Source: Deltaproteobacteria bacterium (GTDB taxonomy: Bacteria; Myxococcota_A; Polyangia; Haliangiales; Haliangiaceae). From it: a DNA stretch of 64,000 nt. The stretch lies in contig JAHDIH010000002.1 in the NCBI GenBank assembly GCA_020630875.1, forward strand, positions 1-64,000. Direction: 5' to 3'. Each line of letters begins with the position of its first letter. Within the stretch, counting starts at the first letter, position 1. Of the stretch, positions 26,364 to 35,797 are shown piece after piece. The position numbers were made by a program, and so were the translations under genes. The notes under the pieces were generated by a model. The model was not told the DNA's origin. It ran no database searches and saw nothing but the letters and a program-made list of their open reading frames with translations.

Positions 26364-27086
26364 CTATCGTAGGCAATCTCTGTGCTGCCCGTTACTACGT
26401 TCGACTCCAACGCTTCCGCTTTTGTTACAAGGGTTGTACAAACGCCACTTTTTACTCCGATGACGCACTTGACCGCACAACTTTCTTGTTTCTTTACCAA
26501 ATTTTTTCTTTGATTTGGGTATTGGTATGTTTTGGGGTTTTGAGTCTGCTTGCACATCGAACGTTTGGACTGTAAAGGACGCACTCCCTATCAACTTTGA
26601 ACGCCGACGGCATGGGCCAAAGTCTCCGAGATAGAAGCGAGACCCTGAAAAGTATTCTTTGTGCCGACCATAGCTAACAGCTAAATATTGGAATTCGGTA
26701 CCTGTAAAATGATAAAATTCGTGTTTCCCCAGAGGGCTGTCTCTTCTGGTTCTCCTTTGAAATACTGCTTTCTCCGTGTTTCGCTGCCAGTCACGTTTAA
26801 CCACGTATTTCCACGTTTTCAGGCCAGCAACAATGATTAGCTTGTCGTCTGTTGCTTCGACGATGAGCTCTGTACTTTCGCCTCCCAAGGCCATTTTCCT
26901 GATCACTAAACCTCCCGTTACTTTCACTTCACTAACGTCGGGTCCCTTGTAGATATGACGCGAGGTTTTCGGAATTCTCATGCCAGATTGGAGTAACATT
27001 TCTCCGCGATAGCATTCTGTTGCTTCCGCTGGCCCCCCAAAAGAGAAAGCTAAAAGTACGAGGAGAGTCCTAGGAAGCATGAGCAA
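26364..27086 (-). CDS. Secreted protein of unknown function
   Basis: 240 residues with a signal peptide (MLMLPRTLLVLLAFSFGGPAEA) and a basic, beta-rich body with cysteines in ECYRG, GPCRRR, RKLCGQ and YNPCNK. No family recognised. The C-terminal third is rich in Lys and Arg. It precedes the DUF1223 gene by 11 bases on the same strand, so they may share a transcript. Confidence 0.6.
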   Translation of the reverse strand: MLMLPRTLLVLLAFSFGGPAEATECYRGEMLLQSGMRIPKTSRHIYKGPDVSEVKVTGGLVIRKMALGGESTELIVEATDDKLIIVAGLKTWKYVVKRDWQRNTEKAVFQRRTRRDSPLGKHEFYHFTGTEFQYLAVSYGRHKEYFSGSRFYLGDFGPCRRRSKLIGSASFTVQTFDVQADSKPQNIPIPKSKKKFGKETRKLCGQVRHRSKKWRLYNPCNKSGSVGVERSNGQHRDCLR

Positions 27087-27249
27087 TTATAACGGATCAA
27101 TGTCAGAATGGATCCAAATTATTACGACCCCTGGACGTAAGAGTCGCAACCACATCGCCTCCATTGATTGCTGCATTAGGAAGGATTCTGATTATCTGGA
27201 AAATGGGTTATCCTGTGACCGGATTTAAGATCCATCTGGAGGGCGATGC

Positions 27250-28173
27250 GTGAATAATGCTATGAAAATTATCTTGGGAATTCTTCTGTTGTTGCCACTG
27301 ACGGCAAACGCTTCTTACGTATGGGAATGCGACCTCTTGGTAAAAGTTGTAAAAGCGAATAGAGGAGGAACCGTAACGGAAGTTGTTGCCGCGACAGAGC
27401 GATACAACGGCCATACGGCAAACAAGGCGTGCGAAAAAAAGATTGGCACTACGATTACATTCGCCGGACCAAATCATTACCTGCCCAGCGGAGTACTCCA
27501 TAGGTATCGCTATACCAACGCCAGCCATCATTCCGCCGGCGACACTGAAAACTACGAAAAGTTAGGCCAGCAACCTAAGCTAGGAGCTACCGTGGTTAGG
27601 CCGGTCACATCCGCTACAGCCAAACAACATGTTCTTCTTGTTACCGGTTTCAAACGAGAAACCATCCAAGTCTCATTGGGAAAACAAACCCTAGCCGTAA
27701 AGCTGTCGCCCAGCCTCAGCGGGCAACGACTCAGCGAGCCATTCCGTTTGTTGATCGATAACAAAGAATTCAAGAAAGATTCCGCAACGGTAAAAGACTC
27801 AAAGGGCAAGACTATTGGCAGCTTTCTAGTGATGAGACCCGTGCCCAGGCATCAACAAAAGAAGAGTAAAACAAGTGGCTCAATAACAGCGGTGGAAGTC
27901 GATCAAACCAAGAAAACCGTTTCACTGCAGGGCAAAGTCGCATCTGGCGGGCCGCAATATGTATTTGTTCAGATGGACGCGCGAAATAACTCGCCAGACT
28001 TAGTCTTCAAGAACCAACAGCGGCTGCTCAATTTTTCGAACAAAAATTGTGGAATCAATGGCTGCTTCCCCTTTGGTAAGGCATCGAATCTGAACAACAA
28101 ATTCATAAGCATTGTGGTTGTTTCAGGGGACGGGCAAATCACCAAGCAGCGCGCTAGGCTGAAGGTAAAATAA
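27250..28173 (+). CDS. Secreted protein of unknown function
   Basis: 307 residues. The GTG start at 27250 has GGAGGG six bases ahead; the next ATG (27262) lacks one. Signal peptide cleaved near ANASY, then a beta-rich body in two parts: 20-180, and 210-307 with two cysteines in NKNCGINGCFPFG. Lysine-rich, without membrane segments. No family recognised. Divergent from the secreted-protein gene at 26364-27086, 163 bases away. Confidence 0.6.
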   Translation: MNNAMKIILGILLLLPLTANASYVWECDLLVKVVKANRGGTVTEVVAATERYNGHTANKACEKKIGTTITFAGPNHYLPSGVLHRYRYTNASHHSAGDTENYEKLGQQPKLGATVVRPVTSATAKQHVLLVTGFKRETIQVSLGKQTLAVKLSPSLSGQRLSEPFRLLIDNKEFKKDSATVKDSKGKTIGSFLVMRPVPRHQQKKSKTSGSITAVEVDQTKKTVSLQGKVASGGPQYVFVQMDARNNSPDLVFKNQQRLLNFSNKNCGINGCFPFGKASNLNNKFISIVVVSGDGQITKQRARLKVK

Positions 28174-28229
28174 GTCAGACCAACAAACCTTGGGGTTTTA
28201 GGGGAGCAATCGATAAGACCGGCGGTACA

Positions 28230-29210
28230 ATGGCCATGCGCCGATTTGATGCGTCGAGTCATAGAGACTCAGTAGAAAGTACCCAAACCAGCGGTCATTG
28301 CCCTGTTTGGGCCGCCGAAAGACGCTGTGAGTATATCGAAGGCGGCGGTACTAAGCTCCGTGTTCAAAACGCAGATCGTCAGGTGATTGCGGCATTAACA
28401 GCAGCATTACCATTTATTCGCCCGATGATCGCCGCCTCGATTGAAGCTATTGATACCTCGGCCTACCCCAACGAAGAAGAACATTTCTTCGGGCATCGCA
28501 GTCCTGACGCCGCGAAAACAGACTACCAAACACTTCTAAAGAAAATTGATACTAAGACCATTCCGATAGAATACGAAGACCGCTGTAAGCCTCAAAAAGC
28601 AGGCTATGTGTACCAAGGGATGCCTTCTGACATTCATCTTTGCCCGACGATATTAGACATGGCCCCCGAGGTTCTGGCTGGTTGGATCATTCACGAGATG
28701 AGTCACCTCTACTGTCAAACAGACGACCACGCGTACATCGACATCGGAACCTTGAGTAATAAGAAAGCACAAGACAACGCTTCTTCCTATCAAGGTTTCG
28801 CCGACACCATACTCTATCTGCAACTAAGCTCCAAAGACCGCCGAACCTACCAAGTGAACGTAACGACTTCGGCAGGTCATGAGGTGAACGTTCGGGTAGA
28901 AAACGCTACAGCTGAAGAAGCAGAACTGATAGCATCACAAATTGTCGCGGTGAACGAACATTGCCAGCAGTACAAAGACATTCGTCACAAAGATGCCGAA
29001 GAGTTTTCCGACGTCTTCTTTAGAACTTGTGGAGACATCAACGTCAAGTTAATGGGTACTCTTCATTCAGGTTACGATTGCGACATGAAAGATGATGGAA
29101 GTTTCTCCGTATCCATCCCTTGGCTTCGAAAGTGCGCCCCCGGCCCAGTCGATCCCTATCTGTCGTTGGCGGGGAATTCAATGTACGAAGCCGTAGTTCG
29201 TGGAAACTAG
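28230..29210 (+). CDS. Aspzincin (M35)-like metallopeptidase
   Basis: 326 residues. The zinc motif HEMSH (His155, Glu156, His159) is followed by QTDDHAY, matching the aspzincin third-ligand motif GTxDxxYG (Asp166), and then ADTILYL, the usual NAD-x-Y context, so M35 deuterolysin or peptidyl-Lys endopeptidase. No signal peptide is visible, though the family is normally secreted; a long N-terminal region (1-130) may be a propeptide. A cytoplasmic or specially exported protease is possible. Start ATG 28230. Confidence 0.75.
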   Translation: MAMRRFDASSHRDSVESTQTSGHCPVWAAERRCEYIEGGGTKLRVQNADRQVIAALTAALPFIRPMIAASIEAIDTSAYPNEEEHFFGHRSPDAAKTDYQTLLKKIDTKTIPIEYEDRCKPQKAGYVYQGMPSDIHLCPTILDMAPEVLAGWIIHEMSHLYCQTDDHAYIDIGTLSNKKAQDNASSYQGFADTILYLQLSSKDRRTYQVNVTTSAGHEVNVRVENATAEEAELIASQIVAVNEHCQQYKDIRHKDAEEFSDVFFRTCGDINVKLMGTLHSGYDCDMKDDGSFSVSIPWLRKCAPGPVDPYLSLAGNSMYEAVVRGN

Positions 29211-29271
29211 TTCTCCTAATGTTCGGCACTTCTACAGTTGAGCTTCCACTACAGGAGGAATAGACTGAGTT

Positions 29272-30918
29272 GTGGCCACTGACCGCATAGCCGATGAAGG
29301 TTTGTTTTCCACCGCATCTGCAAAACATATCGCTATCGCTATGCTTTTGGGAATCGTCACGATCCTTGCCAACTATAACGCGCCGGGCGGCTTTTTTTGG
29401 GATGAGAACTATCATGTGGCCTCGGCGCAAAAGTACCTCAACGACGTCTACTTCATGGAGCCACACCCACCGTTGGGCAAGCTTCTTATTGCAGCAGGTG
29501 AAGGAATGGTAAATTACAATCCTGGTAGCGACAGCGAATTTATCGCTACGGATTATGCCAAAGACCCTCCCGACTCCTTTGACCTAGGAGGGTACCGAAT
29601 CTTTCCGGTACTTTTTCTTTGGTGGACCATCCCCCTTCTATGGATGCTCGCGTACCTTCTAACGTTAAAACGATGGGTAGCCTCTGTCGTCAGTAGCATG
29701 CTGATTTTCGACAATGCCATCGTCGTCCACGGCAGAGGCGCCATGCTCGAAAGCATTCAAATATTCTTTATCGTCGCAACAATACTTTGCTTCTTTTGGC
29801 TGAGGCTTCGTTTTCAAACGAAAAAACATCTCTATTGCTCAAGTGCCATGTTGGGTCTTTGTTTCGGGCTAGCGATGGCCACCAAGTATTCTAGCCTTGT
29901 ACTAATCTGTCTGTGGATTGTAATTCCTACATTCATGTGGAAACGCTGGAAAAACATGGCGTCGGTCTACTTGCTGAGCTTTGCAGTGGCGGTACTTTCA
30001 TTTTGCGCAGTTTGGCAAATTCATTTTTCCCTTGGAACCAAGGTCCAAACCGAACTTCCTGACAATGGCTATTATAAAGCTTCAGAAGTGATTAAGAGTG
30101 AAGTCGACGCCAGAACCATAGGGCAACTAAGCAATTTTCCCACGCACCTGAGAGACTCTATCGCATTTGCCGACCACTACGAGAAAGGTGTACCAAGACT
30201 AGACTTAAGCAAAGCTGATGAAAACGGAAGTCCTTGGTTTACCTGGCCGTTCGGCGGGCGGACGATTTCTTACAAGTGGCAACAAGTAAGTGAAAAGGTC
30301 TATAAATACGTTTACCTGGTACCGAACCCCGTAGTTTGGGGACTCGGACTGATAGGGCTACTCTATTCATTTTCAGTCTGCTTCCTCGCATTATTTAAAC
30401 CACAAAAAATTAACTGGTTTAGCGGGCACTACATTATCTTTGGTCTCTATATCGGCTACATGATTGGAATGGCGCGGATTGATCGCGTGATGTACCTCTA
30501 CCACTACTTCATTCCCCTTCTGTTGAGCTTTTTGCTATTTGGAATCATGCTTTCCCGCATAGAATTTGTGGCATCAAAACCCATCACAGAAGTGAGAAGA
30601 AAATTAGTTTCCGCAGGACTGATTACCATAATTTTGCTTACGTTCTTATTCTATCGAGGATTCACGTATTTTCTCCCGATGCACGACAATGCCGTAGCAA
30701 AGCGGTCTCTACTCCAGCTGTGGGAACTGCGTTGTGTGAACTGCGAACAACCAAGTGAGTTTGTTGATCCCAACAATTTGAAACAAGAAGACGAAGAACC
30801 AGCTGAAGAAATTGAAGACAACATCGAAGAAATTGAGGAAACTGACGAAGAGTGGCTAGGGACAGACAATCCGGCATCGGCTTCACCTGTAAGCTCCTTA
30901 CCAAAAAACGATGACTAA
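29272..30918 (+). CDS. PMT-family glycosyltransferase (GT39-like)
   Basis: 548 residues with about ten membrane helices. The first periplasmic loop has the FWDENYHVASAQKYL and FMEPHPPLGK motifs of protein O-mannosyltransferases (catalytic Asp-Glu pair), and YLYHYFIPL lies in the PMT C-terminal region. It would transfer a sugar from a lipid carrier to proteins or lipids outside the cytoplasm. The C-terminal tail (about 500-530) is very acidic, EEIEDNIEEIEETDEE. The GTG start follows AGGAGG by 13 bases, a long gap. The 3' end overlaps dinB by 8 bases. Confidence 0.8.
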   Translation: MATDRIADEGLFSTASAKHIAIAMLLGIVTILANYNAPGGFFWDENYHVASAQKYLNDVYFMEPHPPLGKLLIAAGEGMVNYNPGSDSEFIATDYAKDPPDSFDLGGYRIFPVLFLWWTIPLLWMLAYLLTLKRWVASVVSSMLIFDNAIVVHGRGAMLESIQIFFIVATILCFFWLRLRFQTKKHLYCSSAMLGLCFGLAMATKYSSLVLICLWIVIPTFMWKRWKNMASVYLLSFAVAVLSFCAVWQIHFSLGTKVQTELPDNGYYKASEVIKSEVDARTIGQLSNFPTHLRDSIAFADHYEKGVPRLDLSKADENGSPWFTWPFGGRTISYKWQQVSEKVYKYVYLVPNPVVWGLGLIGLLYSFSVCFLALFKPQKINWFSGHYIIFGLYIGYMIGMARIDRVMYLYHYFIPLLLSFLLFGIMLSRIEFVASKPITEVRRKLVSAGLITIILLTFLFYRGFTYFLPMHDNAVAKRSLLQLWELRCVNCEQPSEFVDPNNLKQEDEEPAEEIEDNIEEIEETDEEWLGTDNPASASPVSSLPKNDD

Positions 30919-31990
30919 TCTTGTACGGAAGATTATCCACGTTGACATGGACGCATTCTATGCCTCCGTTGAACAACGAGATCACCCTGAGTGGAAAAAC
31001 AAACCATTAGTCGTGGGCGGAAACGCAAAACGCGGGGTAGTAGCGTCCGCGAGCTACGAGGCTAGAAATTTTGGAATCCACTCTGCTATGCCTTCCGTGA
31101 TCGCAAAGCGTAGATGTCCTCAACTCATTTTTGCACCCGCTAGATTTGAGATCTACAAAGAAATATCATTACAAATCAGAGCCATCTTTTTCGAATATAC
31201 CGACCTAGTAGAACCGCTTTCTCTCGACGAAGCATTTTTAGATGTCACGCGCAACAAACAGGGAAACCCATCTGCAACGATTATTGCAGCGGAGATTCGA
31301 AAAAGAATTTTCTCCACGACCGGCCTCACCGCGTCAGCGGGCGTCTCTTTCAATAAGTTTTTGGCAAAGATTGCTTCTGATGAAAACAAGCCCAATGGAA
31401 TGTGCGTCATTCGCCCCGTAGATTCCCAGTCCTTTATTGACAAATTGCCAGTGAAGAAGTTTTTTGGGGTAGGAAAAGTCACCGCCGACAAAATGCATCG
31501 TTATGGCATCCGTATCGGGGCGGACTTGAAAAAATACTCAGAGCAGGATCTAACCAAGAAATTCGGAAAGTCTGGCTCTTACTTTTTTAACATCGCCAGA
31601 GGTGTTGATAACAGGATGGTAAACCCCAACCGGGTTCGTAAATCCATTGGAGCGGAGAGAACTTTTGCCGAAGATCTCACAGACAAAAATCAGATGCTGG
31701 AGAAACTTTTGGATATTGGTAAACGCGTGTACGACCATATGGAAAAGAGCGAAAACTTTGGAAGAACCATTACTCTTAAAGCGAAAACACCCGACTTTGT
31801 TCAGTACACTCGAAGTAAAACACTTGGCCGTGAAATTAGTAGTTTAGAGGAAATGAACCAAGTCGTCATGTCACTTCTGGATAACAACATAGAGGCATTC
31901 CCAGAAGTACGTCTCCTCGGAGTCAGTGTTTCAGGCTTACTGCGGGATGTTCCCGCCCAACTAGAGTTCGATTTCGAAGAAAGCGATTAA
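30911..31990 (+). CDS. dinB: DNA polymerase IV
   Basis: 359 residues, full length. Y-family motifs are intact: HVDMDAFYASVEQ (Asp12), the SYEARNFGIHSAMP finger region and PLSLDEAFLDV (Asp106, Glu107). The C-terminal segment LEFDFEESD sits where DinB binds the beta clamp. It carries out error-prone translesion synthesis past damaged bases. It starts inside the glycosyltransferase gene (8-base overlap) and its TAA shares TTAA with the convergent uvrC stop, placing two repair genes tail to tail. Confidence 0.95.
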   Translation: MTNLVRKIIHVDMDAFYASVEQRDHPEWKNKPLVVGGNAKRGVVASASYEARNFGIHSAMPSVIAKRRCPQLIFAPARFEIYKEISLQIRAIFFEYTDLVEPLSLDEAFLDVTRNKQGNPSATIIAAEIRKRIFSTTGLTASAGVSFNKFLAKIASDENKPNGMCVIRPVDSQSFIDKLPVKKFFGVGKVTADKMHRYGIRIGADLKKYSEQDLTKKFGKSGSYFFNIARGVDNRMVNPNRVRKSIGAERTFAEDLTDKNQMLEKLLDIGKRVYDHMEKSENFGRTITLKAKTPDFVQYTRSKTLGREISSLEEMNQVVMSLLDNNIEAFPEVRLLGVSVSGLLRDVPAQLEFDFEESD

Positions 31991-33840
31991 GAAGATTGTT
32001 TGTTCAATGTTTCTACTACTAGTTGCGCAATAGCTAACGGCACCCCGGGTGTACTGGCTACCTCCACAACCGAAGCGTTTCTTATCCCTTCTACGCTTCC
32101 GAATTTAAGGAGCAAATTTCGTTTCCTTGTTGGTCCCACTCCCGCAATAGAATCTAGCTCGGACTTAAGTGCACGTTTGCGACGCTTACTTCCGTGAAAA
32201 CTATTTGCAAATCGATGCGCTTCATCGCGCAAATGGGTTAGCAAGTGCAACTCATGACTGTTTTTGCGGAGGACGTAAGCATCCTTTACCTTAGGGCGAA
32301 AGACCCGCTCAGGAGCATGCCGGTTCTTTCTTTCTTTCGCCAATGCTACCACATTAGTTCCAGACTCGGATTCGTGATCGATCCCCAGATCGTCGAGCGC
32401 CGCAATAGCCGACCCCAGCTGCCCTTTTCCACCATCAACGATAAGTAAGTCTGGCATTTCCCAATCGCTTCCCTCTTCCGCGTTGAGAGCTCTGGTCATT
32501 CGCCGCGTGATGACTTCGTACATAGACGCATAGTCGTCATTTTGATCGTTTTTTATATTGTAGCGTTTGTACCTCTTTTTATCTGGCTTTCCATCACGAA
32601 ACACGACGCGAGATGCCACCGTATCGGTTCCTTGAACATGAGCGATATCAAAACATTCAATCAAGCGAGGAATTCGAGACAGCGACAACCGATCACGAAT
32701 CTGTTCTAGTTTTGTTTCGGTATCGCTTCTGTCGCTCACGTGCGTGCTTGCGGCCGACTTCGCATTTTGCTGTGCCATTTCCAAAAGTCTGACCTTGTCA
32801 CCGCGCTCTGGGACTAAGAGAGCCACTTTTCGCTTTGAGATCTCGGTCAACCACTCTTGAATAGACTCAGCATTGCTAAGCTTGTGGGTAAGTAGAATTT
32901 CTTTGGGGACGAAAGCGCCACTATCATAGTGTCGAGTGAGAAAGTCGCCGAGAATTTCTTTGTCATCAAATTCGTCGTTTTTGTGATGGACGACTCGTCT
33001 TCCCATTAACTTTCCATTCCTAACGAAAAGGACGGCAAGATGAATCGAGGCTCCTATCCTATGGTACGCAAAGATGTCTTGATCAATAGCGTTAGCCTGC
33101 ACGACCATTTGTTTGTCAAGCACTCGCTCAAGCGCCTGAAGAGAGTCTCTTACTTTTGCGGCACTTTCAAATGCCTCCTCTTCTGACAATTTCTTCATTC
33201 GCGCGGAAAGTGTTTTTTGCAAAGCTTTTTGATTGCCCCGCAAAAAATCTGAAACAGCAGAAATCTCTTCTTGATACTCCGCAGCAGGAACGTCATGAAC
33301 ACAAGGGCCACAGCAACGCCCGATCTGATATTGCAGGCACACTCGTTTTCGGGTCGCCAGAACGTGGTCGGTACAAGTTCTTAGCTGAAAATGTTTATTG
33401 ATGGTTCGCATCGTCTCACGACAACTGGAAGCAGAATGATAGGGACCAAAGTATTTCGCGCCATCCTTTCTGATGTTTCGTACAGCCTGCAGACGAGGAT
33501 ACTTTTTCTTGGTATCGATTCGAAGCACTAAGTATTGCTTGTCGTCTCTTAAGTTTACGTTGAACTTTGGTTGGTGTTCCTTTATCAGATGATTTTCAAG
33601 AAGAAGTGCCTCCTTCTCATTTGCCACCACCACCGTATCAATGGACTTTAACTTTTTGGCCAGAAGTCCGGAGGCAACAAAATACCTCTCGTCACCTCCC
33701 TTGGAGAAATACTGCCGGACCCGTTGCCTTAGATTGTTTGCTTTTCCAACGTAGATAACCTTCTCTTTCGCGCCCTTCATAATGTAGACGCCAGGATCGG
33801 TCGGAATCTGCTTAAAGAAGTCTGCCTCTGGCGAAAACAT
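31987..33840 (-). CDS. uvrC: UvrABC excinuclease subunit C
   Basis: 617 residues. N-terminal GIY-YIG nuclease (PGVYIMKGAKEKVIYVGKANNLRQR), a Cys-rich segment (CLQYQIGRCCGPC), UvrB-binding UVR region (about 200-235), the RNase H-like nuclease domain (CFDIAHVQGTDTVAS, LLIVDGGKGQLGSA) and C-terminal helix-hairpin-helix (LDSIAGVGPTRKRNLLLKFG). It makes the dual incisions of nucleotide excision repair. The ATG directly abuts the stop of rseP. Confidence 0.96.
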   Translation of the reverse strand: MFSPEADFFKQIPTDPGVYIMKGAKEKVIYVGKANNLRQRVRQYFSKGGDERYFVASGLLAKKLKSIDTVVVANEKEALLLENHLIKEHQPKFNVNLRDDKQYLVLRIDTKKKYPRLQAVRNIRKDGAKYFGPYHSASSCRETMRTINKHFQLRTCTDHVLATRKRVCLQYQIGRCCGPCVHDVPAAEYQEEISAVSDFLRGNQKALQKTLSARMKKLSEEEAFESAAKVRDSLQALERVLDKQMVVQANAIDQDIFAYHRIGASIHLAVLFVRNGKLMGRRVVHHKNDEFDDKEILGDFLTRHYDSGAFVPKEILLTHKLSNAESIQEWLTEISKRKVALLVPERGDKVRLLEMAQQNAKSAASTHVSDRSDTETKLEQIRDRLSLSRIPRLIECFDIAHVQGTDTVASRVVFRDGKPDKKRYKRYNIKNDQNDDYASMYEVITRRMTRALNAEEGSDWEMPDLLIVDGGKGQLGSAIAALDDLGIDHESESGTNVVALAKERKNRHAPERVFRPKVKDAYVLRKNSHELHLLTHLRDEAHRFANSFHGSKRRKRALKSELDSIAGVGPTRKRNLLLKFGSVEGIRNASVVEVASTPGVPLAIAQLVVETLNKQSS

Positions 33841-34920
33841 CTAATTGAATATAGCGCGGCAATCGCCGATGGAAACACTAATAACCAGGGCAATCAAAAA
33901 TACAAAGCCAACCATGTGAACGTACATTTCAATTCTTTGGTTTGGACGCTTTCTCGTTATTAACTCGTAGGTCAAAAATGACAAACGTCCGCCGTCTAGG
34001 GCTGGAACTGGCAAAAGATTGAACAAGCCAATAGCAATGTTGAGCATGATCAAAAGTTGCAACGTGGTTTGCCAACCGTTCTTGATACTTTTCTGTAGCC
34101 TATCAATCATCTTTGGCGGCCCCTCCAATGGAGGCTTTTGAAAATTGCTAATCTTGTCCCACAACAGCCGAAGCGTCATCTTGCTGCTTTGAAAGGGGTA
34201 CGCTATCGCTGTCTTTACGTTAGCCCGCCAATCACTATCGTTAGCTGTATCTGCAAAGACGATCCCCATACGCAAGACTGGATGTTCTACGCCAGCATCA
34301 TCTTTCACGACGTCTGGTTTGGGTGTCACGGTAACTACTTTCAGGGCGCCATCACGTTCCACAAGCACACTTTGAGGAATCGGCCCCGTTTTTGTCACCA
34401 TATCGATTAGAGACGTTTGTGGTCGCCACCCTTCGTACATGTAAAAGACAGGAGTACCATTGTGGGCCCGAATGATATCTCCCGGTAGAAAAAGACCATC
34501 TGCCGGAGAACCTTCTACTGTTTTTGTGATCACTGGCCTTTGGGTTGCTCCCCAAGTAGAAAAATAGATAACTCCGAGGATCATTGCGATCGCAATATTG
34601 GTGGCGGGTCCTGCAAAAATAACAAGGAACCGTTGCCATGCGGGTTTGTTGGGGTACAGGTCAGGATCGCTAGAGTCAACTTCATCCCCAGGCAGCATGC
34701 CAGGCATCATCACGAAGCCACCGAACAAAAATGGGCTAATTTGAAACTGAGTGCCAAACCATTTCCACTTGAAGAGGGCAGGCCCTATTCCAAGACTGAA
34801 TTTGTCGACCTTGATCTTAAACAGTCGGGCCATGAAAAAGTGACCGGCCTCGTGCACGATAATAATGAGGCTCAAAGCCACTAAAGCGCCTGCAATATAC
34901 ACCTGGAAACAGTAGCACAA
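33841..34920 (-). CDS. rseP: RseP-like site-2 zinc protease (M50)
   Basis: 359 residues with about four membrane helices. HEAGH (from His23) and the second catalytic segment LLPVPALDGGR are present, with one central PDZ-like domain (about 120-210: SPADGLFLPGDIIRAHNG). It cuts membrane-bound proteins such as anti-sigma factors after a first cleavage, so it could act on the anti-sigma factor at 17.8 kb (inferred). TTG 34920 is the first start; GTG 34902 is the alternative. uvrC begins at the next base. Confidence 0.88.
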   Translation of the reverse strand: MCYCFQVYIAGALVALSLIIIVHEAGHFFMARLFKIKVDKFSLGIGPALFKWKWFGTQFQISPFLFGGFVMMPGMLPGDEVDSSDPDLYPNKPAWQRFLVIFAGPATNIAIAMILGVIYFSTWGATQRPVITKTVEGSPADGLFLPGDIIRAHNGTPVFYMYEGWRPQTSLIDMVTKTGPIPQSVLVERDGALKVVTVTPKPDVVKDDAGVEHPVLRMGIVFADTANDSDWRANVKTAIAYPFQSSKMTLRLLWDKISNFQKPPLEGPPKMIDRLQKSIKNGWQTTLQLLIMLNIAIGLFNLLPVPALDGGRLSFLTYELITRKRPNQRIEMYVHMVGFVFLIALVISVSIGDCRAIFN

Positions 34921-34955
34921 CTGCTCATGGGATTCCGCAAGCGGTTAGCCTTTAC

Positions 34956-35693
34956 TCAGTGAACTTGCGGACGTCCTTTGCCCGGACAGGCGGGAAACGC
35001 ACACTTATCGGCGACGTAGTCCATTGCGTCCATTAACGCCGGGGTTATGGCCGTCCCTTTCGCTAACTCACAGCAGAGTGCAGTAGAGAACGCACAACCT
35101 GTACCGTGTACATCGAGATTGCCAGTCAATGGTACCGGTAGCCATGATTGGCCATCTTCGGTGGCAATCTCAATTCGCGGAGAATCGCTACTTTCGTCCA
35201 TTCCTGGTGTGGTGATGCATGCCTTTAAGCCAAACTTTTGCCTCACCACTGCCGCGTTTTCGCCCAATTGCGAAAGTTCTTTGCTATTTGGTGTGATTAC
35301 CACATCAGCCCCAGCTAGGGCTGCAATCAATTGGTCAATGGGTAGAGCAGAAACCTCCCCTCTTGCTGGCGACGAAATGGGATCCACCACCACGACGACG
35401 TCACTTGGTAGGTACTTTCGAACGACCTGAGCATGCGCCACAGTGGGAAGCATCCCTATTTTTACCCCTTCGAATGGGATGTCAGCCATCAGTTTTTCCA
35501 ATTGGCGTTCAAAAAGCAAGCTCTCTACCGGTTCGATTTGGTGGCACGCTACAGTGGTCTGAACGGTGAGGCAACTGCAAACTCCACTTGCTCTAAAACC
35601 GTGGTCGGACACCGTTTTTGCATCCGCAATAATCCCTGCTCCACCGCTGGGATCAAGTCCTGCGATAATGAGGATTGATTTAGCTGCCGACAT
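34956..35693 (-). CDS. thiD: Hydroxymethylpyrimidine / phosphomethylpyrimidine kinase
   Basis: 245 residues. Ribokinase-fold motifs LDPSGGAGIIAD and NLDVHGTGCAFSTAL (with the catalytic Cys) fit ThiD, which phosphorylates HMP in thiamine synthesis. Length is slightly under the usual 260-270. No TPP riboswitch is visible upstream. The product is cytoplasmic. Confidence 0.9.
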   Translation of the reverse strand: MSAAKSILIIAGLDPSGGAGIIADAKTVSDHGFRASGVCSCLTVQTTVACHQIEPVESLLFERQLEKLMADIPFEGVKIGMLPTVAHAQVVRKYLPSDVVVVVDPISSPARGEVSALPIDQLIAALAGADVVITPNSKELSQLGENAAVVRQKFGLKACITTPGMDESSDSPRIEIATEDGQSWLPVPLTGNLDVHGTGCAFSTALCCELAKGTAITPALMDAMDYVADKCAFPACPGKGRPQVH

Positions 35694-35797
35694 GAGGTCA
35701 CCCTATCTCATGGTGGGACTTTCTCCAACAAGGTTCCCAGACTGAACGGCCGATGGTTCTTGCCAACTAGCCCGAAGCAAGATAGCACTCTCTTGAG

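Noticed and set aside
35694..35797. Possible TPP riboswitch before thiD
   Set aside because: The interval lacks the conserved CUGAGA and the other core boxes, and is too short for the full element plus a promoter.
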